A stretch of 6,652 nt of DNA, from positions 1 through 6,652 of the forward strand of contig JAUTXA010000277.1 in assembly GCA_030838265.1 (NCBI GenBank). Direction: 5' to 3'. The notes beneath the pieces were generated by a model. It was given only the letters and a program-made list of their open reading frames with translations, searched no databases and was not told where the DNA came from. Below, piece by piece: positions 1 to 5,762 of this stretch. The translations under genes were made by a program, and so were the position numbers. Origin of the DNA: Actinomycetota bacterium (GTDB taxonomy: Bacteria > Actinomycetota > Acidimicrobiia > Acidimicrobiales > BP-101). Within the stretch, counting starts at the first letter, position 1; the number at the start of each line of letters is the position of its first letter.

Positions 1-1
1 C

Positions 2-922
2 AACGACCCCCCACGCTGGTCGCGCCGCCTCCTCGCCCTCGCCATCGTCTCCACTCTCGTGGGGGCCGGCACCCTCCTCTACATCCGCCAAGGCGCCCAC
101 ACCATCACCGTGAACGCCGCCTTGGAGCGCTACCGGGCCGGCACCACCACGACCGCGCCGGCCCCGTCCTCGTCGGCTGCCAACCAGACGGCCGACACCA
201 CAGCCGCGGCGCGCCCCGGGAGCTCCCCCACTCCCGGTGCGGCGCGCCCCGGATCCCAGCCCGCGTCCGGGGCCTCGGCGTCCGCCGCCGGAGCGACCGG
301 CGCCTCGACCGCCGGGTCACCGGCCGACGGCGTCTACGTCTATGCCACGCAAGGCTACGAGGAGACGAACGCCCTCGGCGGCGCCCGCCACGACTACCCG
401 GCCCAGAGCACGGTGACGGTGCAGCGGTCGGGTTGTGGATGGACCGAGCGGTGGCAGCCCTTGCAGGAGCGATGGGACACCTGGTCGTTCTGCAACATCG
501 CCGCCGGGCAGCACGGCAAGCACTTCGCGACCTACCACGAGTTCTTCCAGAAGAGTCAGCAGCAGGACTACGACTGCCCGGCCAATGCCATCTGGCGACC
601 CACCAATCCGCAACCGGGCTCGAAGGGCCACGCCGCCTGCACCGGCTCGTCGGGCACCACCGACGTGACCGCCACCATGGTGGGCTTCGAGGACGTTCCC
701 GTCGCCGGCAAGGCGGTGCGCGCCCTGCACGTGCGCTTCGACCTCGTCCTGAGCGGGTCCAACCGGGGCACCGGCGCCCAGGATCGCTGGCTCGAGGCCA
801 AGACCGGGCTGCTGCTGAAGATGACCGAGGATCTCTCGTCGCAGTCGACGACACCGTTCGGCGACGTCCACTACGAGGAGCATCTCAAGCTGTCGCTCAC
901 CTCCGACCAACCACAGCGCTGA
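2..922 (+). CDS. Membrane-anchored extracellular protein of unknown function (5' end outside window)
   Basis: Partial gene. The frame is open to the left edge, so the GTG at 59 is unlikely to be the true start: the codons before it encode the first half of a membrane helix. The visible 306 residues begin with a short polar stretch containing W and RR, followed by one hydrophobic segment (about residues 10-28). Next comes a low-complexity A/P/S/T/G-rich linker (about 47-109) and then a compact domain of about 195 residues. The arginines before the helix suggest an N-in, C-out topology. The outer domain has four cysteines (about residues 145, 164, 192 and 213), which could form two disulfides, and is rich in Trp and Tyr (for example GCGWTERW and DTWSFC). 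I do not recognise the family. An MDMPI-like gene starts 11 bases after the stop, which suggests a shared transcript. Confidence is high that it codes and low on function. Confidence 0.85.
   Translation, partial: NDPPRWSRRLLALAIVSTLVGAGTLLYIRQGAHTITVNAALERYRAGTTTTAPAPSSSAANQTADTTAAARPGSSPTPGAARPGSQPASGASASAAGATGASTAGSPADGVYVYATQGYEETNALGGARHDYPAQSTVTVQRSGCGWTERWQPLQERWDTWSFCNIAAGQHGKHFATYHEFFQKSQQQDYDCPANAIWRPTNPQPGSKGHAACTGSSGTTDVTATMVGFEDVPVAGKAVRALHVRFDLVLSGSNRGTGAQDRWLEAKTGLLLKMTEDLSSQSTTPFGDVHYEEHLKLSLTSDQPQR
206..271 (+). repeat. 33-bp imperfect tandem repeat in linker of the membrane protein
   Basis: Two adjacent 33-base units encode AARPGSSPTPG and AARPGSQPASG. Each opens with the identical 14 bases GCGGCGCGCCCCGG (206-219 and 239-252). 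The repeat lies in the Pro/Ser/Ala linker between the membrane helix and the outer domain. It is in frame, so a change in copy number would change linker length without breaking the gene. Confidence 0.7.
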
Positions 923-933
923 AGGGGAAGCCG

Positions 934-1719
934 ATGACCAAGCAAGCCGTGGCCGGGCTCGAGTCCGACTATGACGCCATCCTCGCCCTGGCCGGCACCT
1001 TCACGGCCGAAGAGTGGGCCAGGCCGAGCAGTTGCTCGGGCTGGCGGGTGCAGGATGTGATCGCCCACCTCTCCGCCACCTTCCAGTCCCTCGTCGATCG
1101 GGGCTCGCTGCCCGAGACTCCCCCCGACGAGCCGGTCGAGCGCCAGCAGGATCGCTTCGTCGACTCGCTGCGCGGCCTGTCGTCGGCCGAGATCCTCGAC
1201 CGCTACCGGGTGCTGGGCGAGCAGGCCATCATCGTGCTGGCCGGTCTGCAGGACAACGACGCCGTGGTCCCCGTCGGCGGTCTTGGTTCGTACCCGCTGC
1301 ACCTCGTCGCCAACGCCTTCACCTTCGACCACTACACCCATCTCCGGTCCGACCTGCTCAAGCCCTTCGGGCCCCTCGATCGCAGCGCGCCGGAGGCCGG
1401 CGACGACCACCTCGGTGCGGTGGTGGACTGGATGATCGCCGGCCTCCCGCAGATGAGCGCCGAGGCCTTGGGTCGCCTCACCTCGACGGTGAACCTGGTG
1501 CTCGACGGACCAGGAGCCCGCGCCGTCACCTTCCGGTGCACCGATGGCGGCGTCGACGTGGCAGACGGTCAGGCCGACGACGCCGACGCCACCGTCACCT
1601 CGTCGACCGCGGACTACGTCCGCTGGGGGACGGGACGGGCCTCGTGGCGCGATGCCGTCCGTATCGAGGGCGACGCCGACGCAGCCGCCGCCTTCTGCGA
1701 CGCGGCCCACGTGTTCTGA
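934..1719 (+). CDS. Maleylpyruvate isomerase-like (MDMPI/DinB fold) protein with SCP2-like C-terminal domain
   Basis: The product has 261 residues. The ATG at 934 is preceded by GAAGGGGAAG (921-930), a good ribosome binding site with about six bases of spacing. The open frame upstream of it only overlaps the previous gene. Residues 1-150 match the MDMPI N-terminal, DinB-like four-helix family: the opening shows EEWARPSSCSGWRVQDVIAHL (about 26-46), and a second helix contains DHYTH (132-136). H45, D132 and H136 fit the family's three-ligand metal site. Residues of about 175-261 resemble an SCP2 sterol-carrier-like domain, with a VTFRC strand, a run of DADATVTSS, and GTGRASW near the end. Family members are cytoplasmic and may use mycothiol as cofactor. 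Many are of unknown substrate, so a true maleylpyruvate isomerase role is not shown. There are no ring-cleavage genes nearby. The gene is probably co-transcribed with the upstream membrane protein gene. Confidence 0.88.
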   Translation: MTKQAVAGLESDYDAILALAGTFTAEEWARPSSCSGWRVQDVIAHLSATFQSLVDRGSLPETPPDEPVERQQDRFVDSLRGLSSAEILDRYRVLGEQAIIVLAGLQDNDAVVPVGGLGSYPLHLVANAFTFDHYTHLRSDLLKPFGPLDRSAPEAGDDHLGAVVDWMIAGLPQMSAEALGRLTSTVNLVLDGPGARAVTFRCTDGGVDVADGQADDADATVTSSTADYVRWGTGRASWRDAVRIEGDADAAAAFCDAAHVF

Positions 1720-1739
1720 CCGCTCAGAAGGCGAACACG
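1710..1739. terminator. Nested inverted repeats between convergent genes, possible bidirectional terminator
   Basis: The stop of the MDMPI-like gene (1717-1719) and the minus-strand stop of the lysozyme-like gene (1724-1726) face each other across four bases. TTCTGA (1714-1719) and TCAGAA (1724-1729) form a six-base stem with a CCGC loop. A competing seven-base pair CGTGTTC (1710-1716) and GAACACG (1733-1739) encloses it. There is no T-tract on either strand, so this is not a classical intrinsic terminator. Part of the symmetry arises because both proteins end in Phe-stop (TTC TGA). Confidence 0.4.
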
Positions 1740-2506
1740 ACGTGAGGGTCGACGCGACCTTCGGCCACCCAGGTCCCGCGATCGCCCGTCCAGGCCAGTC
1801 CGTTGAAGTGCACGGAGCGGACGCCGAGCGACTCGGCCTTGGCCACCAGCCAGGTGGCGACGGCCCAGCCGCGCGTTGAGGTCATGGTGGCGGACAGCGA
1901 GATTGAGCCGAAGTCCTGACTGAAGGCGTTGGCCACCGCGATGCCGCCGCCGGCGGACGACGAGGCCTTCCCCAACCGGCAAACCAGCCCGCCCGCCACC
2001 TCGCCGGTGAGAGCCCGGGCCAGAGCGCGCGCCTCGGCCTCCCATCCGGCGTAGCCGGTGGGCATGGCGCTGCGTTGCACCTTCTGGGCGGCGACGGTCA
2101 CGTCGAGGACCTGCCACCCGGGCACCCTGACCAGGACCCGGTAGAAGGCGGCGGCGGCGTAGCGGGGGTCGAGGATCTCGTCCCGCCGACCCCATCCCTG
2201 CGATGGTCGCTGCTGGAACAGCCCCACCGAATCGCGGTCGCCCCCGGTGAGGTTCCGCAACCGAGACTCGAGGAGAGCCGTGGCCAGAGCGATGGTGACG
2301 GCGTGGTTCGGCATGCCGAGCTTGAGCCCGACGGCGGCAATCGTCGCCGCGTTCGAGGCTTGGTCCGTGTCGAGGCTGTAGAGGGCGTCGGGGATGGCCG
2401 TGCCACAGCCAACACGGACGGGCGGCTTGTGGCTCCGGAAGCGGGCCACGCCATAGGCGGCGACGGCGACCACGACGGCGATGACGGCCAGACGGCGCAC
2501 CCTCAA
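1724..2506 (-). CDS. Lysozyme/transglycosylase-like membrane-anchored protein
   Basis: The product has 260 residues. An N-terminal hydrophobic helix (about 6-20, VRRLAVIAVVVAVAAY) would anchor or export the protein. Residues of about 50-165 carry the actinobacterial lysozyme-like signature: LATALLESRLRN with E80 as the likely catalytic glutamate, then GDRDSVGLFQQRPSQGWG (89-106), ILDPRYAAAAFY and a VTVAAQKVQRS helix. C34 and C176 flank the domain and may pair as a disulfide. The C-terminal part (about 188-260) holds a small domain with WLVAKAESLGV. Such proteins are often called hypothetical or, misleadingly, heavy metal transporter. Peptidoglycan cleavage is inferred from fold signature only. 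The chosen start is TTG at 2506, which shares TTGA with the stop of the upstream Kelch gene. GTG at 2500 is an alternative and would lose two residues. No strong Shine-Dalgarno is visible, which fits translational coupling. Confidence 0.85.
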   Translation of the reverse strand: MRVRRLAVIAVVVAVAAYGVARFRSHKPPVRVGCGTAIPDALYSLDTDQASNAATIAAVGLKLGMPNHAVTIALATALLESRLRNLTGGDRDSVGLFQQRPSQGWGRRDEILDPRYAAAAFYRVLVRVPGWQVLDVTVAAQKVQRSAMPTGYAGWEAEARALARALTGEVAGGLVCRLGKASSSAGGGIAVANAFSQDFGSISLSATMTSTRGWAVATWLVAKAESLGVRSVHFNGLAWTGDRGTWVAEGRVDPHVVFAF

Positions 2507-3558
2507 CCCGTGGCTTTGAGCTGGACAACGGTGGCCATGGGATGAGCCGGATCCGTTGCCTCGCCGCCCACCAGCCAGGCCGACCCGCCCACCACCGCGA
2601 CGCCGGCGTCGCTGCGGGGACCGGGCAGAGATCCGACCGGCGTCGCTCGTCCGCTCGAGTCGATGCGGTACATCGCGGCTGACGGCTGGGCGCCGACCTG
2701 GCCGCCGACCACGAACAGGCTCCCGCCCAGGCTGAACGCCATGGCGTGGCCGAGGGTCGTGGGCAGGTGGCCCACCACCTCAGTGCGGCCCGTCTTGGGG
2801 TCGAAGCGCTGGATGGCGTCGCTCTGCCCACCGGACTTGCTGCTCTCGGCCGTGCTCAGCTGCCCACCGAACACCCAGACCTTGCCCCCGAAGGTCGCCA
2901 CCGCCGGGTAGCGGACGGGCTGGGTGAGGGTGCCCACGCTCGAGAAGGTCGAACCGTCCTTGGTGGCCAGGATCTCGGCGACCATGGCGTGGCCGTCGAA
3001 GCCGCCGACGATGTACGCGGTTGCGCCGTCAGTGACCACGGCCGCGTCGGATCGGGGCGTCGGAAGCTGCGACTTGGTCGCGGCCGAGCCCTCGACGACG
3101 TGCTGCACGGTGGCGACGGTGCTCGCTCCTCCCCCACCGAACACGTGGACCACGCCCTTGAGGAATGAGCCACCCATGTCGTGCACAGCGAGGGCCAGGG
3201 ACCCGATCTTCTTGGTCTTGCCCGTCAAGAGATCCAACCGGTAGATGGCCGGTGTCGACACGTCGCCCGTGGCCAGACCGCCGGCGATGATCACGCGGGA
3301 ACCGTCATCGAACACCGCCGCCCTCGAGACCGGCGCGGCCAAGGTCCACGTCGTGATCGTCGCCGTCAGGCCGACGGCCACCGAAGGCGTGCCCGCCGTC
3401 GTGGGGGCCGTGGTCGACGATGGACGGGGCGATCCTGCCGTCGACGAGTGGTTCGTCGTGGCGCACCCTCCAGTGGCAAGTGTGCACACCACAGCCACAG
3501 CCACAGCCACCAGCCTCAACCGGGGGGCGAGGATCACGTCGGGGACCGTAACCGCCAT
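2503..3558 (-). CDS. Kelch-repeat beta-propeller lipoprotein
   Basis: The product has 351 residues from the ATG at 3558. It starts with a signal peptide (LRLVAVAVAVVCTLATGGC) in which C32 is a plausible lipidation site, although T at -3 makes the lipobox imperfect. A Ser/Thr/Pro linker follows (about 36-58). The rest consists of Kelch-type repeats, marked by paired glycines after a hydrophobic strand: IIAGG (~90), VHVFGGGG (~137), YIVGG (~182), VWVFGG (~227), LFVVGG (~281) and AWLVGG (~327). Six such strands suggest a six-bladed propeller at the outer membrane face. Repeats 3 and 6 share the motif TPRSDAAVV / GPRSDAGVAVV. The frame stays open to GTG at 3672, but that start would put 38 charged residues before the signal peptide. 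GTG at 3537 is another option and would give a shorter signal peptide. Kelch propellers usually bind proteins or glycans; the ligand is unknown. It overlaps the downstream lysozyme-like gene by four bases. Confidence 0.85.
   Translation of the reverse strand: MAVTVPDVILAPRLRLVAVAVAVVCTLATGGCATTNHSSTAGSPRPSSTTAPTTAGTPSVAVGLTATITTWTLAAPVSRAAVFDDGSRVIIAGGLATGDVSTPAIYRLDLLTGKTKKIGSLALAVHDMGGSFLKGVVHVFGGGGASTVATVQHVVEGSAATKSQLPTPRSDAAVVTDGATAYIVGGFDGHAMVAEILATKDGSTFSSVGTLTQPVRYPAVATFGGKVWVFGGQLSTAESSKSGGQSDAIQRFDPKTGRTEVVGHLPTTLGHAMAFSLGGSLFVVGGQVGAQPSAAMYRIDSSGRATPVGSLPGPRSDAGVAVVGGSAWLVGGEATDPAHPMATVVQLKATG
3489..3510. repeat. Hexanucleotide microsatellite in the lipoprotein signal peptide
   Basis: About 3.7 copies of AGCCAC are read on the plus strand. 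On the coding minus strand this is GTG GCT repeated, which encodes Val-Ala repeats in the hydrophobic core of the Kelch lipoprotein signal peptide. Gain or loss of one unit keeps the frame. Confidence 0.7.
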
Positions 3559-3592
3559 CCGGTCTGCGGCGGGTTCACCGCACGCACTCCTC

Positions 3593-3622
3593 TTGCCCGC
3601 GGGCGATGGTTTCCGGTACGTT
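3593..3622 (+). promoter_or_regulatory. Candidate promoter for the helicase gene
   Basis: TTGCCC (3593-3598) and TACGTT (3617-3622) are separated by 18 bases. The second fits the loose actinobacterial TAnnnT -10 pattern. Transcription would start near 3629, leaving a leader of about 70 bases before the ATG at 3698. A 10-base palindrome, GCCCGCGGGC (3595-3604), overlaps the -35 element and could be an operator or chance in GC-rich DNA. I found no convincing promoter for the divergent Kelch gene. Confidence 0.3.
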
Positions 3623-3679
3623 CTCGCTCCCCCGCCGGAGGCAGGAGCACGGTGACCCGGGCCGGTCGCCACTGCTGAA

Positions 3680-3692
3680 GGGGGGTGGGGGG
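3680..3692 (+). promoter_or_regulatory. G-rich ribosome-binding region upstream of helicase
   Basis: The tract is six Gs, one T and six Gs, ending five bases before the ATG at 3698 and preceded by GAA. It can pair with the CCUCC of 16S rRNA, partly through G-U pairs, so it supports this start. The length and purity of the tract are unusual for a Shine-Dalgarno site. Confidence 0.55.
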
Positions 3693-3697
3693 ACGCA

Positions 3698-5734
3698 ATG
3701 CCGGCGCAAGCCGAGCTCGAGGCCGAACAGGCCCACCTCGACTTCGCCTACGAGTGCCTGGAGGCCATGCGCGACCGCGTCAAGGCCCTCCACGAGGACT
3801 CGTTGGCGAAGGGCTACGACAAGGAGCTCCAGCTCGCTCTCGCTCACCGCGTCCATGTGTTGACCGACACCGGGCGCCCACTCTGCTTCGGCCGCATCGA
3901 CGAGGAAGGGGGCCAGACGTGGTGGATCGGCCGTCGCCATGTCGAGGACCAGCGCTCCGAGCCGGTGGTGGTCGAGTGGCGGGCGCCCATCGCCATCCCC
4001 TTCTACCGGGCTCGCCCGTCGGAGCCTCTCGGCTTGAAGCGGCGGCGCCAGCTCTCGGCCGAGGCTCGAAAGCTGGTCACCATCGCCGACGACGTGTTCG
4101 ACGCGACGGCGAGCGGCGACGGCGACGGTCAGCACCGCGAGCGTCTCGAGCTGCGGGGCCGCGACGCCCTCATGGCCGAGCTCGAGCGCAGCCGCACGGG
4201 CGAGATGCTCGACATCGTCGCCACTATCCAGCGCGAGCAGGACGAGGTCATCCGGGCCCCGCTCGAGGGCGTCCTCACCGTGCAGGGCGGCCCGGGCTCG
4301 GGCAAGACGGCGGTCGGGCTGCACCGAGCCGCCTACCTCATCTACTCGACCGAGTCGCTGAGCCGCGACGGCGTGCTGATCGTCGGGCCCAACCGTACGT
4401 TCCTGCGCTACATCGCCACCGTCCTGCCGTCCCTCGGAGAGGAGGCCGTGCTGCAGACGGTGTTCGCGGACCTCGTCCCCGAGCTCGAGGTCGGCGTCGA
4501 GGACCCGCTCGACACCCAGCGGGTGAAGGGCGACTCGCGCATGGCGACCGTGCTGACCAACGCCCTGGCCCTGCATCGCCGGCCGCCCCAGTTGGGCATC
4601 GAGGTTCGCTTCGGCAGCAGCGTGCTGCGCCTCAGTGCCGACGAGGTGGCCGAAACCTTCAACGAGGTGGCCGGCCGACGCCTCCCCTTCTCGGTGGGAC
4701 GGGCCACCTTGCGCGATGCCCTCATCCGCCGCCTCCACGCCATCTACGCCCGCCGCCTCGGGTCGATGCGGACCGCCGACTACCCGACCGTCGCCCGAGC
4801 AATTCGCAACGACGGCTCGTTCAAGAAGGCGATCGATGCCATGTGGCCCTCGGTGCCGGCGCCCCGCTTGGTGCGGTCGGTCATCAGCGACACCGACCTG
4901 GTAGCCCGCGCCGCCGACGGCCTCCTCGACGGCGACGAGCAGCGCGCGCTCACCGCGGGCAAGCCGAGGCGGGGGCGGAAGGGATGGAGCGATGCCGACC
5001 TCCCACTCGTCGACGAGGCCCAGATGCTGCTGACCGGCCAGGCCCGGACCTATGGGCACGTCGTGGTCGACGAGGCCCAGGACCTGACGCCCATGCAGAT
5101 CCGCATGCTGGCCCGCCGCTGTCCCACCGGCTCGATGACTGTGCTCGGCGACCTCGCCCAGGCCACCGGCGTGTGGGGCCACGATTCTTGGGACGAGGTC
5201 ATCGCCTACCTCCCGACTCCCGACGGCGCGCGAGTCGAGGAGCTCCGTCTCGGCTACCGGGCCACGTCACAGGTCCTCGACTTCGCGTCCCGGTTGCTGC
5301 CCGAGGCCGCTCCGCAGGTCCGACCGACCGAGTCGGTGCGCGTCGGCCGCACCGATCCCGCCGTCGTCCGGGTGGCGGCCGACGACCTCGATGGCGCTGC
5401 CGTCTCCGAGGCCCTTCGCCTCGCCGGGCAGTACAACACCGTCGGCCTCATCGTCCCCGCGCCGCGGCTGGCACCCGTCGAGGAGCGTCTCGATGCCAGC
5501 GGCGCCGACACGGGTGACGCCGTGCGCGACGGTCTCGGCCACGGGATAACGGTGATGCAGGCCGTCTCGTCGAAGGGCCTCGAGTTCGACGCCGTCGTCG
5601 TGCTCGAGCCCGCCGAGATCGTGCTCGAGGCGCCGCGTGGCCTTCGCCTGCTGTACGTCGCTCTCAGCCGGCCGACCCAACACCTGAGCGTGGTTCATGC
5701 CGATGACCTTCCCGGGGGCCTCGACCCCCTCTAG
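3698..5734 (+). CDS. helD: HelD/HelR-type UvrD-like helicase, RNA polymerase-remodelling ATPase
   Basis: The product has 678 residues and all superfamily 1 motifs in order. These are a Q-like motif IQREQDEVIR (177-186), Walker A GGPGSGKT (197-204, K203), motif II VVDEAQDL (D458, E459), motif III LGDLAQ (D485, Q488), motif IV-like LGYRAT (R521), motif V SSKGLEFD (624-631) and motif VI YVALSRPTQH with arginine finger R658. The N-terminus is the HelD hallmark and sets it apart from UvrD, Rep and PcrA: a predicted helical pair (about 3-60, starting ELEAEQAHLDFAYECL), then FGRIDEE, a WWIGRRHV strand and VVVEWRAPIAIPFYRA (about 91-106). In characterised HelD proteins the N-terminal arm enters the secondary channel of RNA polymerase, and ATP use frees the enzyme from nucleic acid. 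Actinobacterial HelR forms can also displace rifamycins. It is slightly shorter than mycobacterial HelD (about 736 residues, from memory). A sigma factor gene follows after 28 bases. The family call is strong; drug protection is only a possibility. Confidence 0.93.
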   Translation: MPAQAELEAEQAHLDFAYECLEAMRDRVKALHEDSLAKGYDKELQLALAHRVHVLTDTGRPLCFGRIDEEGGQTWWIGRRHVEDQRSEPVVVEWRAPIAIPFYRARPSEPLGLKRRRQLSAEARKLVTIADDVFDATASGDGDGQHRERLELRGRDALMAELERSRTGEMLDIVATIQREQDEVIRAPLEGVLTVQGGPGSGKTAVGLHRAAYLIYSTESLSRDGVLIVGPNRTFLRYIATVLPSLGEEAVLQTVFADLVPELEVGVEDPLDTQRVKGDSRMATVLTNALALHRRPPQLGIEVRFGSSVLRLSADEVAETFNEVAGRRLPFSVGRATLRDALIRRLHAIYARRLGSMRTADYPTVARAIRNDGSFKKAIDAMWPSVPAPRLVRSVISDTDLVARAADGLLDGDEQRALTAGKPRRGRKGWSDADLPLVDEAQMLLTGQARTYGHVVVDEAQDLTPMQIRMLARRCPTGSMTVLGDLAQATGVWGHDSWDEVIAYLPTPDGARVEELRLGYRATSQVLDFASRLLPEAAPQVRPTESVRVGRTDPAVVRVAADDLDGAAVSEALRLAGQYNTVGLIVPAPRLAPVEERLDASGADTGDAVRDGLGHGITVMQAVSSKGLEFDAVVVLEPAEIVLEAPRGLRLLYVALSRPTQHLSVVHADDLPGGLDPL

Positions 5735-5737
5735 AAT
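5732..5737 (+). promoter_or_regulatory. Candidate -10 element for the sigma factor gene, overlapping the helicase stop codon
   Basis: TAGAAT matches five of six bases of TATAAT, and its first three bases are the helicase stop codon. A start near 5744 would give a leader of about 19 bases that contains the AAGGAG site. The only -35 candidate at suitable distance is poor (TTCCCG, 5709-5714, 17-base spacing). This would be an internal promoter in addition to read-through from the helicase gene. Confidence 0.3.
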
Positions 5738-5749
5738 TCGGGGCGGGCC

Positions 5750-5755
5750 AAGGAG
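5750..5755 (+). promoter_or_regulatory. Shine-Dalgarno site that fixes the sigma factor start
   Basis: AAGGAG lies seven bases before GTG at 5763. It is the best ribosome binding site in the window. It favours this GTG over the upstream in-frame ATGs at 5697 and 5703, which lie inside the helicase gene, and over GTG at 5772. Confidence 0.75.
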
Positions 5756-5762
5756 TCGAGTC

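Noticed and set aside
433..933. Upstream extension of the MDMPI-like gene
   Set aside because: It overlaps the membrane protein gene and encodes Arg-rich sequence. The family domain and the ribosome binding site both point to ATG at 934.
1614..2831. Minus-strand open frame spanning parts of the lysozyme-like and Kelch genes
   Set aside because: It cuts across two well-supported genes and encodes Arg-rich low-complexity sequence.
3595..3604. GCCCGCGGGC palindrome as a rifamycin-associated element
   Set aside because: It does not match the longer GGGGCTTGC-type inverted repeat known for that element. A 10-base GC palindrome is expected by chance here.
3559..3672. Upstream extension of the Kelch lipoprotein to GTG 3672
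   Set aside because: It would put 38 polar residues before an evident signal peptide. The purine-rich AAGAGGAG at 3594-3587 lies 28 bases from the ATG and serves no in-frame start.
3575..5182. Long minus-strand open frame of 535 codons antisense to the helicase
   Set aside because: It is a mirror of strong GC codon bias in the helicase gene. The protein is His/Gly/Val/Leu-rich without motifs, while the plus strand carries all helicase motifs.
3685..5517. Plus-strand open frame of 610 codons overlapping the helicase
   Set aside because: The product is Arg/Pro/Gly-rich with no domain, a typical out-of-frame shadow in high-GC DNA.
5692..5717. GGTTC as the -35 of a SigF-type autoregulated promoter
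   Set aside because: There is no GGGTA-like -10 at 14-17 bases downstream, only a G/C run.
5714..5729. GGGGG/CCCCC hairpin with six-base loop at the helicase 3' end
   Set aside because: It lies inside the final codons and has no T-tract. It could weakly attenuate read-through, but chance is likely in this composition.
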